Source of the DNA: Strigamia acuminata
Taxonomy: Eukaryota; Arthropoda; Chilopoda; Geophilomorpha; Linotaeniidae
NCBI GenBank assembly: GCA_949358305.1
Contig: OX442320.1
Coordinates: 6,650,259-6,714,258, forward strand
DNA: 64,000 nt
Reading direction: 5' to 3'
Part shown: in pieces, positions 48,512-58,981 of the stretch
How positions within the stretch are numbered: position 1 is the first letter of the stretch
How the letters are laid out: each line of letters opens with the position of its first letter
Notes under the pieces: generated by a model
What the model was told of the DNA's origin: nothing
What the model saw: the letters and a program-made list of their open reading frames with translations, nothing else
Database searches by the model: none
Translations under genes and position numbers: made by a program

Positions 48512-50075
48512 ACTTTAGAAAAATTAAAACAAAACAAAATAATCGTCGAAAAATATATTTTTTAAATCGAATTTCGACTATAATAATATAAAACACTTTT
48601 AAAAAAAATATTATCAAAATGACCTTGACGGAACCCCTTCATTACCATGCACCAAACACCACTCCTTCTCAACCAACACAAATCACGCAATTATTATATA
48701 CAAAAAAAAAAAGAAAAAAAAAAGAAAGAAAACTTGAAAAAAAAAGGCATTTCCTCTTTGCTATAATCGCTGTCGTATCCTCTTAATGTCTTCTTCCCAT
48801 AACATTTTTTTATCCAATCCCCAAATACCATTACAACACACCAACACCCAAAACTGTAAAAAAAAAAATTGATCAGTAAAGTTTGCGCGGATATTTATAA
48901 ATCCAAAGGGGGGAGAGAGAAATAGGAAATAAAAAAATATATAAATATAGGAAGAGAATGGCTCGAGCAAATACTGAGTGGCAACATGATGGGCACGATG
49001 CCCATTTTTTAAGACGAGTCCAAAACGACTCGTCTCAAAGGGGAATTTCAAAGCAAAAAACAAAAAAACAAAACAACACACAAAAAAACGTACAAAATTC
49101 GTTTAATATTTATTTATTTCCTTTCGGATTTCCTCAATTTCCCTCAATTTCTCTCAATCCGCCGAAATTAAACGGAAAAATGCAACAAATTTTTCCTGGC
49201 GCGTCCCTCGGGGCCATCTCGTGCCACCACTGACACATATTCGTTGCCCAGTTGTGTGTTGAGTTGTGTTCGCATCTCATGCGGGTGCCGTCAACACTCA
49301 ACTGCACAACAAACGGAACTGAGATGGACAACACCCACCCACACATTCCCCTTTCTCGCGGCGCTTGGAAGAGTGGAATGTGTGGCATCGAGTTCCGCAT
49401 GGGGCCGGAAAAATGGCCGTTTCAGTTAATGTCTTACCTGTTTTCTCGGTAGCATTCATGGCCACCCGCCCGCCCTGACGATTTAATCCATGGGTCGAGG
49501 GGGTGCTGAACTTGGGCACAACTCCCTTCGCGAAAAACACTCGCTGGTGATCTCACGTCGTGGGATTACACGTTCATGTCGCCAGATGTCGCCGTCTGCC
49601 CATGCGCCACTTTGGCGCCGTGTTTTCTGGCCGTGGCTGCCGATGCGCCAATTTTGATCGTGATAAAACCACGTGTTCGATCGTGCAGTTTTGCTGGAAA
49701 TTAAAATGGAGGAATGAAATCGGTTAGGATTAACGGCCGAATCGATTATGTATATTATTTCGATCGTATATGTTTACCGATACAGAGGACGCATCTGATG
49801 GATGGACAAACCGGAAGAACTATTTTAAATTTCGTTTATTATTATTATTAACCATAGGCGGCGGCCCAAAATAATTACGTAATGGGATAATGATTCGTGC
49901 AACAATTAGATCCGTCATAGGTAATTTGGCGATTTGAAATGCAGTTCAAAAAATAGGAAATAAATTCGATTTTAATCGTTTTTGAATCGCTTTGAGCTTT
50001 TCACTGATTGCGCCGAGAACGGTGGCGCCATCTCGGGCGGTTAGTTGTTAACTATGGGGTTTCCAGCCATTCGCG

Positions 50076-50133
50076 ATTCACTCTTTGTAATCTCCGGCTA
50101 AACAGGAGATGGCGCTACTAGTCGGGTTACGTC
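50076..50133 (+). repeat. DIRS left inverted terminal repeat
   Basis: Begins ATTCACTCTTTGTAATCTCC. Its inner part, CAGGAGATGGCGCTACTAGT and on to GTC, is complementary to 54805 onward. The outer 34 nt are copied in complement at 54488-54521. Confidence 0.92.
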
Positions 50134-50294
50134 CACTTCCGGTTCTACTAACGGGTTGCGCGGTCAGGTTCGAATTGCTCTACAAGAAAAATTTGTTTTA
50201 TTATCGTTTTTTCCCCTTTTTAATTAAAGGATCTCATTATTTCGAACCACCTTTTCTAATAATTGTTTCTTTATTAGTTTTATTACTTTCTAAC

Positions 50295-53200
50295 ATGAAT
50301 TCCCAAGTAATGATTACCGATTCTGGATTCCCTACTTTAAACGACCACGTGGTCCAAAATCTTCAAAATGAAGAAGTCCAGATCGAACCTAACCACGAAG
50401 AAGAAGTCGTAGAAGACCCACCTTCGCCGAGAAGGATGCACGATAGGATCGAATGTCTGGCCGACACTGTGTACGAGCTAAAAGACATAATGCAAAATTT
50501 GCTAACTGCGAAAACGGTCGTCGTTTCGCCGCAGAACACCGCGACGGCTGGGCCAGGTGCTGTACCTACCCCAAAAGCCACTGACGGGACAACTCCGTTG
50601 TTGAACCCCGCAATCGCAGTTCCCCTTGTCGTCACAAGCGGGACCAAGCCAGTTGACGGCTCAACGGCTCCGACTTCGGCAACCAAAGTTGGTTTTTCGG
50701 ATGTATCGAAACTTTTGGGCGCCGAGACCAAGTTTGGCGACGCCTGGCCCGCCGAATTAGAGGCTTTGGTAAGCAAATCGCTTTTTGAGACCTCGACGGA
50801 ATTTAGGGACCAATTAGTTGATAAACTGATAATCCCTGAAAACGCAAAATACTTGGACCCGCCTAAAGTGGACGGCACTATGTTTGGAGATGTGCAGCCT
50901 TGGATAAGGTCGAGAGACACGACGTCTTTAAAACATCAGAAACTCGTTTTGAAAACTTACATTCCGCTTGCTTCGGCAATGAAGGATGTAGTGGCGGAAA
51001 ATTTGGACCCCAATTCTCTGGTCACCCACCTGGCCGAGGCCATGACACTGCTGGGCGCAATGAATACGGCGCTAACGTTGCGCCGACGTTTGGACTTCGC
51101 GGACTCGCTCGCACCTAGATACAAGCCGTTTGCGAAAGGGAAGGTTATTTTCCCATCCGACCTGTTTGGCCCGGATTTGCCCAAGCAGATCAAGGAATTC
51201 GATGAATTAAAAAAGGTCACTTCCAAGGCCACTTTTGATAAAGCCGAAAACCGCAAGTCCGACAGGGACAAGAATTACCGCCGCTACCACCCGTACAATA
51301 GATACGATAATAAGTACGATAACAAGCGCTCAGACAACTCAAGAAGTTTCGATTTTAAGCGCCAGAATAGTATGAACATTGTTTGTTCAAATCCCGTGAC
51401 CATGTGTACTAATTCCGATTCTCTTTGCAGATCGGGGGAAGAGCCAGCGCGGAAAATCCTACAAGAAGTAGCGGCAGAATCACCTGTAATTGAATCTGAA
51501 AATGTAAGAAATAAAGAGTTATTCTTCAATTCACACATATCGCATCTATCCTTTAAGCCAGGAAATTTACAATATTACTTGCCTGTTTGGCGTAAAATCA
51601 CATCCAATCCGTTTGTATTATCTGCCCTGTCGGGCATAAAATTCGATCTAAATATCGACAAGCTCGTTCACGTTAAAAGAACGGAATATAGAATGAATTT
51701 GAGCGAAACTTTTGCTATTTCCCAAGCTGTGGACAAGCTTTGCCAGCAAGGCATAATTAAACAGGTCGCCCACGTTGAAGGCGAATACTTAAGTCCAATT
51801 TTCGCCGTCCCCAAGCCGGACGGATCCGTACGGATTATTTTAAATCTAAAAAAGTTCAACGAGAGCTTAGATTATCTCCATTTTAAAATGGCCTCGCTTA
51901 AAGATGCGATAAACCTTATGAAAAGGGGTCAATTTATGTTTAAAATCGACCTCACTAACGCCTTTTACTTGTTACCAATTAAAAACGAATTCAAAAAATA
52001 TGTACGATTTTTGTGGCAAGGCCAATTATACGAGTATCAGGTAATGCCAATGGGCTTGGCTAGTGCCCCACGGACCTTTACTAAGGTTATGTGCCCTGTT
52101 TTTTCCGAGTTGAGGACTTGGGGGATTTGCGGAATCCCGTATTTGGACGACGGAATTTTTTTGTGTGATTCTTTTTGCGAGGCTAAAAACGCCTGTAACG
52201 ACGTAATAAACTTTTTTCAAAAATTAGGCCTCTGCATTAACTGGGAAAAATCCGAATTTATTCCCAAAGCTAGAATAGAATTTTTAGGATTAACACTAGA
52301 CTCTAGAAAAATGGAAGTGTCACTTCCAGAAAGGAAAATCACAAAAATAATTAAGCTAGCTTCGCGCCTTCTCCAATTGGAGAATTTCTCCATTCAGGAT
52401 TTGGCCATTTTTATTGGCAATTTAGTTTCCGCCGAGCCAGCGCTTTCTGACGGTTTTTGGAACATAAAGCCCTTGGAATCTTTCAAAACAGGACAGTTGT
52501 TCCTTCATAACCACAACTATAATACTTTAGTTAAAAATTACCCCGACATCAAAGTCGAATTATCTAGATGGACCAAATTAGAGAATTTCTCCCCCAAAAA
52601 TCTAAACCGTCACGATGTGGATACGGAGGTTTTCACCGACGCCTCCAATTTGGGTTGGGGAGCCAGTTGGAACTCCCGCTCTGCTAATGGCCAGTGGACA
52701 GCTGAGGAAAATGATTTTCACATTAATGTCAAGGAACTTTTGGCCCTCTGGTTCGCCTGGAAGGCTTTTGCCCCCTTTGACGGCAAAAAACATGTTTTGT
52801 TTCATTCCGACAGCTCCACAGTAGTGAGCGTGTTCCGGAACCAGGGCAGCAAGGTCCAGCAACTCCACCATTTTGGGAGACTAGTGTGGGAAGATTCCCA
52901 AAGATTAAAAATCGACTTTTCAGTAATTCATATCCCCGGTAAGGATAACGTTATGGCCGACTATTTGTCGCGTAATTTTTTAACTACGGATGGGGAATGG
53001 AGTTTATCTCCAAAAATTTTTAATAAATTAAAATCCCTATTCGGACTACCTGAGATTGATCTGTTTGCGACAAGACTAAATCATAAATTACCAAAGTATT
53101 TTTCTTGGGGCCCTGACCCCTTCGCTTACAGGATAGATGCGTTCTCCCATTCTTGGAAAGAAACTTTTGCTTACGCCTTTCCTCCTTTTTGTTTAATTTC

Positions 53201-53588
53201 TAGGATTTTACAAAAAATCCGCCAGGATCAAGCCACGGTACTTCTAGTAGTACCAAAATGGACCTCACAAGCGTGGTTTGTACCACTGTTGGACTGCTTG
53301 GTTGCAGTACCAGTGTCCTTTCCGGCCCCAGAACATCTGATGTTGGTTCATCAACCAGAGGCCCAGTTTCCTCTCCAGGCCCTGCAGCTCCTTGGCTGCA
53401 AAGTCAGTGGAGTGACCTCATCGCAGGAGGCTTTTCGCCGGACGCTGCCAACTTGTACTCGGCCGGGTGGAGATCGACAACTGTCAGAACGTACACGGCG
53501 GGAATTAAGAGGTGGACGGAATTTTCTGGTGAAGGGTCACCTTATTCCAATCCACTCCCTCCCAGTCTTGACCCAAACTATCGTTTAA
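50295..53588 (+). CDS. DIRS polyprotein: gag-like region, reverse transcriptase, RNase H, DIRS C-terminal domain
   Basis: One intact frame of 1159 codons opens at 50109 within the terminal repeat. I prefer the ATG at 50295 (MNSQVMITDSGF, 1097 aa) because the 62 residues before it are hydrophobic and AT-rich like an untranslated leader. The N-terminal ~400 residues are gag-like: an acidic and coiled segment (MHDRIECLADTVYELKDIM) then a Lys/Arg/Tyr/Asn-rich basic tract, with no zinc knuckle. Numbering from 50109, RT has motif A Asp614 (FKIDLTNAFY) and YLDD at 678-681. RNase H begins near Asp844 (VFTDASNLGWGASW) and ends near GKDNVMADYLSRN. The C-terminus DLFATRLNHKLPKYFSW ... YAFPPF ... VVPKW is the conserved post-RNase H domain of DIRS elements, often called methyltransferase-like. 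The last 331 nt overlap the recombinase gene in another frame. Gag and pol in one frame is notable. Confidence 0.95.
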   Translation: MNSQVMITDSGFPTLNDHVVQNLQNEEVQIEPNHEEEVVEDPPSPRRMHDRIECLADTVYELKDIMQNLLTAKTVVVSPQNTATAGPGAVPTPKATDGTTPLLNPAIAVPLVVTSGTKPVDGSTAPTSATKVGFSDVSKLLGAETKFGDAWPAELEALVSKSLFETSTEFRDQLVDKLIIPENAKYLDPPKVDGTMFGDVQPWIRSRDTTSLKHQKLVLKTYIPLASAMKDVVAENLDPNSLVTHLAEAMTLLGAMNTALTLRRRLDFADSLAPRYKPFAKGKVIFPSDLFGPDLPKQIKEFDELKKVTSKATFDKAENRKSDRDKNYRRYHPYNRYDNKYDNKRSDNSRSFDFKRQNSMNIVCSNPVTMCTNSDSLCRSGEEPARKILQEVAAESPVIESENVRNKELFFNSHISHLSFKPGNLQYYLPVWRKITSNPFVLSALSGIKFDLNIDKLVHVKRTEYRMNLSETFAISQAVDKLCQQGIIKQVAHVEGEYLSPIFAVPKPDGSVRIILNLKKFNESLDYLHFKMASLKDAINLMKRGQFMFKIDLTNAFYLLPIKNEFKKYVRFLWQGQLYEYQVMPMGLASAPRTFTKVMCPVFSELRTWGICGIPYLDDGIFLCDSFCEAKNACNDVINFFQKLGLCINWEKSEFIPKARIEFLGLTLDSRKMEVSLPERKITKIIKLASRLLQLENFSIQDLAIFIGNLVSAEPALSDGFWNIKPLESFKTGQLFLHNHNYNTLVKNYPDIKVELSRWTKLENFSPKNLNRHDVDTEVFTDASNLGWGASWNSRSANGQWTAEENDFHINVKELLALWFAWKAFAPFDGKKHVLFHSDSSTVVSVFRNQGSKVQQLHHFGRLVWEDSQRLKIDFSVIHIPGKDNVMADYLSRNFLTTDGEWSLSPKIFNKLKSLFGLPEIDLFATRLNHKLPKYFSWGPDPFAYRIDAFSHSWKETFAYAFPPFCLISRILQKIRQDQATVLLVVPKWTSQAWFVPLLDCLVAVPVSFPAPEHLMLVHQPEAQFPLQALQLLGCKVSGVTSSQEAFRRTLPTCTRPGGDRQLSERTRRELRGGRNFLVKGHLIPIHSLPVLTQTIV

Positions 53589-54391
53589 CGCTCGTCAATA
53601 CCGCAAATTTCATCGCCTCAAGATTCAATGAAGGCTTGTCACACTCCTCCATTTCGGGAAGTTTAGCGGCCATCACCGCCGCAGGCTTCATTGACCCGTC
53701 AATTAGAGCTGATGATCGTATCGCCCGAATTCTAAAAGGAGTTAATAATTTAAGGCCGAACTTACCACGTTATGTGGCCACTTGGGACGTGGGCCTAGCT
53801 CTGAACGCCCTGCGAAAACTCTGGCCGCATGATGATCTCGATTGGAGACAACTCCAAGAAAAGCTGCTCATGCTGCTGGCTTTAACAACTGCTGCCAGGG
53901 TCAGCTCACTGCAAAGTTTTAAAATTTCGGAGATGACAGTCTCAACTGACGCGGTCATTTTCAACCCGAAAACTTTACACAAGCATTCTCGTGTTGGACA
54001 CCATACTGTATTTCGAGTGGCCCCTTATTTGCAAGAACGGGCCATCTGCCCTTTCAAGGCCCTGATGGATTTTTTGGCCAAAACAAATCCGTTACGCAAG
54101 GACGATGGTTTGTTCTTAAAATTACAACCACCCCATGCCGCACCTACCAAAGATACTGTGCGACGATGGATTAAGGATTTTTTAAAAAAGATCGGCGTCG
54201 GTCAAGAGTTTGGTGCTCATTCGACGCGAGCTGCGGCCACCAGCGCAGCCGCCAGTGTTATTCCGGTACAACAAATATTAGGTGTTGCCGGTTGGACCTC
54301 CGAACAAACATTCGCGAGGTTCTACAACAAAACAATTGTCAACCACAATGCTTTTCAGGAATCAGTCCTAAACAGACCAATTCCAAAATAA
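53258..54391 (+). CDS. DIRS tyrosine recombinase (YR)
   Basis: A 377-residue frame from ATG 53258, in a different frame from and overlapping the RT gene by 331 nt. It should join the circular cDNA intermediate to the target through a 3'-phosphotyrosine. The catalytic set is visible: Arg214 (AARVSSLQ), His321 and Arg324 (AHSTRAAAT) and nucleophile Tyr356 (ARFYNKT), with AGWTSEQTF between. The N-terminal part (RTYTAGIKRWTEF, VNTANFIASRFNEGLSHSSI) fits the SAM-like core-binding domain. Translation must come from reinitiation, frameshift or a spliced/subgenomic RNA. AATAAA overlaps the stop codon (54387-54392). Confidence 0.95.
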   Translation: MDLTSVVCTTVGLLGCSTSVLSGPRTSDVGSSTRGPVSSPGPAAPWLQSQWSDLIAGGFSPDAANLYSAGWRSTTVRTYTAGIKRWTEFSGEGSPYSNPLPPSLDPNYRLTLVNTANFIASRFNEGLSHSSISGSLAAITAAGFIDPSIRADDRIARILKGVNNLRPNLPRYVATWDVGLALNALRKLWPHDDLDWRQLQEKLLMLLALTTAARVSSLQSFKISEMTVSTDAVIFNPKTLHKHSRVGHHTVFRVAPYLQERAICPFKALMDFLAKTNPLRKDDGLFLKLQPPHAAPTKDTVRRWIKDFLKKIGVGQEFGAHSTRAAATSAAASVIPVQQILGVAGWTSEQTFARFYNKTIVNHNAFQESVLNRPIPK

Positions 54392-54487
54392 ATTCATAAT
54401 AAAAAATGATTAAACTGAAAAATTGTTAAATTTGTTTTTTCCAAAACATTTTTATTTTTATCCTAGGGAAAAAAGTTACCTTTCAAG

Positions 54488-54614
54488 TCTCCTGTTTAGC
54501 CGGAGATTACAAAGAGTGAATGTAATCTCGGCTGAACGAAGTGAAGCGGAGCGAAGCGGAGCGAACGAGTGAAAGCCGATAGCATTCACTCGTGTAATCG
54601 GAGGTTTAACAGGA
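54488..54614 (-). repeat. DIRS internal complementary region
   Basis: 54488-54521 is the complement of the left end (50076-50109) and 54522-54614 the complement of the right end (54831-54923), 93/93 by reading. The junction 54521/54522 therefore records both termini of the element and its proposed circle junction. Confidence 0.93.
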
Positions 54615-54732
54615 CCCACCGACCTCCCTTGTCACAACTAAATTATCTAAGCTCCATCTAACACAAACTAATTCGTTTTCAATCACTACCTAGCGTTCTA
54701 AATGTTTTAAAATGAACGAAAATCACGCTTAC

Positions 54733-54762
54733 CGTCAACACCGTTGATTTCGTCGACTCCAT
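54733..54762 (-). other. Possible antisense first coding exon inside the DIRS 3' region
   Basis: On the minus strand, ATG at 54762 reads MESTKSTVLT and meets a strong donor, ACG/GTAAGC, at 54732. It lies just inside the right terminal repeat, reading inward. It could be the start of a spliced antisense transcript, or chance. Confidence 0.25.
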
Positions 54763-54804
54763 TTTGTCCTTCACTTCCTTTTTTCCAGGATAGCTTTTAA
54801 GACT

Positions 54805-54923
54805 GACGTAACCCGACTAGTAGCGCCATCTCCTGTTAAACCTCCGATTACACGAGTGAATGCTATCGGCTTTCACTCGTTCGCTCCGCTTCGCTCCGCT
54901 TCACTTCGTTCAGCCGAGATTAC
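54805..54923 (-). repeat. DIRS right inverted terminal repeat
   Basis: Starts GACGTAACCCGACTAGTAGC, complementary to the left repeat, and ends GCCGAGATTAC. The outer part contains a CGCTCCGCTTCGCTCCGCTT tandem. Confidence 0.92.
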
Positions 54924-57900
54924 ATCTATGCAACCGAGATGGCTGCCCGGTTAGCCACAAAATAACTGAATTGTGATTCATTCCTATTGCCACGAGATGG
55001 CAGGAAAAAGCAGTGGGTTTCGGTTAATCGAAGAAAACCCTATTACATTTTTTTTATTTTCATCTATTTTTTATTTAGTCGTAAAAATACTGTTTAAATT
55101 GGTGTTATTTTGTATTTTTTATGCGTGTATTTTGGGTTTATTTTCAATTTGTAAAACAATCGTGAAGACTGCGCCATCTGGTTTTAGCTTTTCGAATTTA
55201 CATCGCGTCATTCTTGTCTCTCGATCTCGCTCAATTTCACATATCAAAGCCCGTAATAAATTCCCCCACTCATTATCAAACAAAATTAAATCAAGTTACA
55301 ACATTTTTTAACGCCACGAGTTGATGGCGTACTCTCAAATTATTAGCACGAACCATTCACTCATTGCAAATCCCCAACCGTGCACCTGATCCAAATAAAA
55401 CACACAACTAAAATTGTTCGGAAATATTTAAATCCCTCTCGTTTACCAAACAAAACACCTGAGACGAATATAAACACACAAACATCAATGCCACGATTCC
55501 CACGCCAACACATAGCGCCATCTATTGCGCAAGCTCCAAATGAAAATGATTAAATTTTGATGTTCTTTTTCTTTTCCTGTCCAACCGGTAATAAATGGAG
55601 GTGCGAGAAAAGTGAAGATAGAAAGGGGAGGAAAGAGCAATAAATTTGTTGATATAAAAATGTTCCTTATGTTGTCAACTAATTAGAAGAGACGAGGAAA
55701 GGGAAAAGTCCCCGTGGACATGCAACGAGTGCAGAATGATTAATTTCCTGTTTTTCTTTTCTTTTTATTTTCTTTTTCCTTTTGAGCAGTTCAAAGTTTG
55801 TTTACAGAAAAATGATCATTAGTTTTAGATGTGTTTGAATTGAATTTGGGCGCCGAAGGGTGCGAGAAAAAAAAGTTGCTGATTAAAAAGACAAATGGAA
55901 AATAATTAGTTTGACAGTTTGTGGAAATGAATTTTTATTTATTTATTTATTTATTTAATCGCACTCCAAAGGAGTAAAAAAGAAATGAGATACAAGTGTG
56001 ATACATTTTTATTCGAAGTTGTCGGCGTTTTGCAAATTTATTTGTTCGGGAAGAAATGGTGGTCGGTGTTAATAATGGCGTGGACATTACTTCCACGTGG
56101 CATTCTGTCAGAAACAGGAGTGTGGAGTTTTGTCTTTTGCAGGAAAATAAATTTTCTATCCGCGTTGGACGATGACATCAAAGTTAATTGAGTTTCATTT
56201 TCCATCAACTTTACCACAATCCTCTCGTCTTAACTCTCTTGTTCGAGACGAATGTTACGAGATTGTTTTTAAAGATGAAATTGTTTTCTATTAATGCAAT
56301 CCAGATCGAGGGCGGGGGCCGGGGCCCTCCCGCGCCGATAAAAATGCGAATTTCAAATGTGTTTATATCTTTTTTTTGTCGTCCATTCGTGGAGTTGTCT
56401 GTTGACCTCTGGTGATGCGAATTGGAATGGAGAGAGATCCCACGATCGACTTGTTTCGTGTTTGCTCGCGCTAAAAAGTTGTTTCAGACATTAATATTGC
56501 ATCCAGGGATGAATATGGTGTGTCAACAAATCTCGTGTTTGAGTTGGTAAAATCATTTGTCATAGTTACACATATACGTACAATGTAAACCGACTACTGT
56601 ACTGAGTATTTGCAAAAGGTTTTCTGATGAAATCGATTTTCTTCCTCGACCGCAGTTCGGCAAAGGAATAGAAATTGAGCACGCATGCGTATCATTTCGC
56701 TTGTCTCCCTCTCTCTCTTTCTCTCACGCATAGTCTGCTGTGCGTAACAAGCGAGTCTAGATTTTAAAGGCCCGACTTGTTTGCATTGTGTCTGTGCCGG
56801 TGAAGTTTTTCAATTTTTCAAGTGACGTAAAAATGCAAACATTTTTGACGATAAAATAAAATAGTGGATGAGTTGAAATAGTTTGATTGTAGCCATTGAT
56901 ATAGGATGTTTGGAGTGGTTTGGTGAACTATTTATCTTGCTCCAGAGGGGGTAAGCTCAATTCGCTGGGGGATGGCTCACTCGCTCTGCCCATGTACACT
57001 TGACTGCCAACCTTTATCTTCCTACATTTCAGATGATTATGTCATGGCACGGTGCATTAAATATTAAACATTGTTAATATGCATGGCATCGGTGGATGAC
57101 ACATGGCCGTCTGCCTCGTCATATACATTACCTTATTTACAATTTTCCAATAAATTTCACTCACATGCCACTGGAACTTGTACTAATAGCTTTCTCATCG
57201 TGCTCAATGCGTGGTAATCTACTTGCAGCGCTTTATGCTTGCGCTAATAAACAGAAAAAGCATAATAAACTCATTGCGTACGAGTAATCCCTCGATATGC
57301 GCCGTTGGAATTTGCTGGAGTTTCAATACGTCGCGGTTTTTATATTTTACATTTTATTTGTTATAAACTTATTGGACAACATGAACTATGAAAAACAGAG
57401 AATGCAGGCAAACTGCTTATCACTGTTAAATTAAATTAAAGAAATCTCTAAAACACTTGTAGTAATAGATAATATGTTAATACGGTATAAACTTTTTGGA
57501 CACACTGTTTCGTTTAAGACGTTACAGTCAATTTCCAGAATAAGTATATGCTTTTTCAAAAAACCAAGCAGACTAGCCTACAGCAAAGTAGGGTTGACAA
57601 ATCCAATAGTGTAATCAAATTTTATGCCATACATGCAACAATGCACTTTTCATTCGCTAACCTGTTAACTGGTCGAGATAGAGCAAAATTTCCAATTACA
57701 AAGTTGTAGAGCACCATCAAATTAGTACTATCCAACTTATCATCTTAAGTTAAATGTTTTCGTTTTAAAATAAAAACAAATCAGCTGAAATAAAGCCAGC
57801 CATTGTGGCAAAATTAAATTTCTACTGCAAAAGTACTGAATTTCTTCAATAAATGTATTCAAATTTGCATTATTACGCAAGTAAACAAGAAAAACCACAG

Positions 57901-58910
57901 TCCTTTTTTAATGTCTAAATTATTTTGGCAGATCTTGTGAACTAAACACACATGTTTGATGGATATAAAGTAACACATGCGATACAGTCGAGCAACAACG
58001 CAAATACACCAAATAAGCTTCTTTCAAAAAAACCCAGTGCTTATAATAAGAGCCTTCATTTTTCTTTAAACGCACATCATCTCAGATCTTCTGAAAGCGT
58101 ACTTTTATTTCTTCACTTTTCTTTTGCTTAAACAAGCGTCTGTAGTTTGTATCGACGGAAAATATGCACGTAGTCAGCAAATGAAACAAATCTGTCTTAT
58201 GGGGGAAATGTGGATGTGGAATTGCATAATAAGAAGCCATTTGGCTCACTATTGATCATTCAAAGTGCGTAACTTTGTTGTCACGGAAGTAAAATATTGG
58301 GCAAACCACTTTGGCATTTCAAACACATGATGTTTCACTGGGGTTTAATTGGTCTCGCAACTTGGGTATTCAAAATCCCAATGGTCAACATTCCAAACCG
58401 GATTAGGTCTAACATTTCTCGTTCTCCCACCTCGCTTAACGAAAATTAACCCGAATTCCGCCCTCTCTCGACACTTTGAATTATTATTATTCCACGCACA
58501 ATAAATAAAAAAAAAAGAAAGAACTTTTCTGCAACTGTTCCAAGGTTTTTAACCAGATATTATCACTTTACTATTTCCAATATCTGAAATTCAATTTTCT
58601 ACATCCTGCTCATTTACACAACAATACTAACATTTCCACTTTGTTCTCGATTACATCAAAATTCTTCTCGACCTTGACTTTCATCACACGCCACTTTGAT
58701 GGCAAATTTGAGCGTAAACAAAAATTCCTCGCTGTAATATTACAAAATTCGATTAATTTCGTCTCCATTTCGGAAGCAAAAACGACCATTTGCCTCGCAT
58801 CGCGAACAGCATTGCATAAACGTTGCATAAATACATTCTATTGTACCATCATCATTTATTTTCTTATCGTACCATCTCATCGCAGCATCCTCAACAGCTG
58901 CTGCATTTTG
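54924..58910. other. Non-coding stretch
   Basis: AT-rich, no splice-bounded or recognisable coding frame. Contains ATTT tandem units near 55933 and a CT-rich tract near 56700. Confidence 0.55.
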
Positions 58911-58928
58911 CACGTGAAAGAATAAAAG
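58911..58928 (+). promoter_or_regulatory. E-box plus TATA-like promoter
   Basis: CACGTG (58911-58916) is followed closely by ATAAAAG (58922-58928), about 55-70 nt upstream of the start codon at 58982. Spacing fits a TATA box with transcription start near 58955. Confidence 0.5.
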
Positions 58929-58981
58929 TACCGACGCCAACAAACCGACCAGACTCATCGACTGAACTCAAGACAGACAAC

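Larger units (their letters stand above)
29200..50075. other. Long stretch without a confident gene
   Basis: About 21 kb of AT-rich sequence. No splice-bounded open reading frame resembles a known protein. It contains the repeats, TIR elements and motif sites listed separately and probably includes regulatory DNA upstream of HR3. GC-richer patches lie at about 28.9-29.2, 37.6-37.9 and 49.2-49.7 kb. Confidence 0.5.
50076..54923 (+). mobile_element. Complete DIRS-type tyrosine-recombinase retrotransposon
   Basis: A 4848-bp element with inverted terminal repeats (left 50076-50133, right 54805-54923) and an internal complementary region (54488-54614) that is the exact complement of the first 34 nt and the last 93 nt joined head to tail. 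This is the DIRS1 arrangement; Ngaro and PAT have split direct repeats instead. The interior carries a gag/RT/RNase H/DIRS-domain frame and an overlapping tyrosine recombinase frame, both intact. Replication is thought to use a circular intermediate inserted by the recombinase without target duplication, and none is seen. Perfect identity of the internal and terminal copies suggests a young, possibly active element. Confidence 0.96.

Noticed and set aside
50109-50294. N-terminal 62-residue extension of the DIRS frame as real protein
   Set aside because: It begins inside the terminal repeat and is AT-rich and hydrophobic; ATG 50295 is a better start. Cannot be fully excluded.
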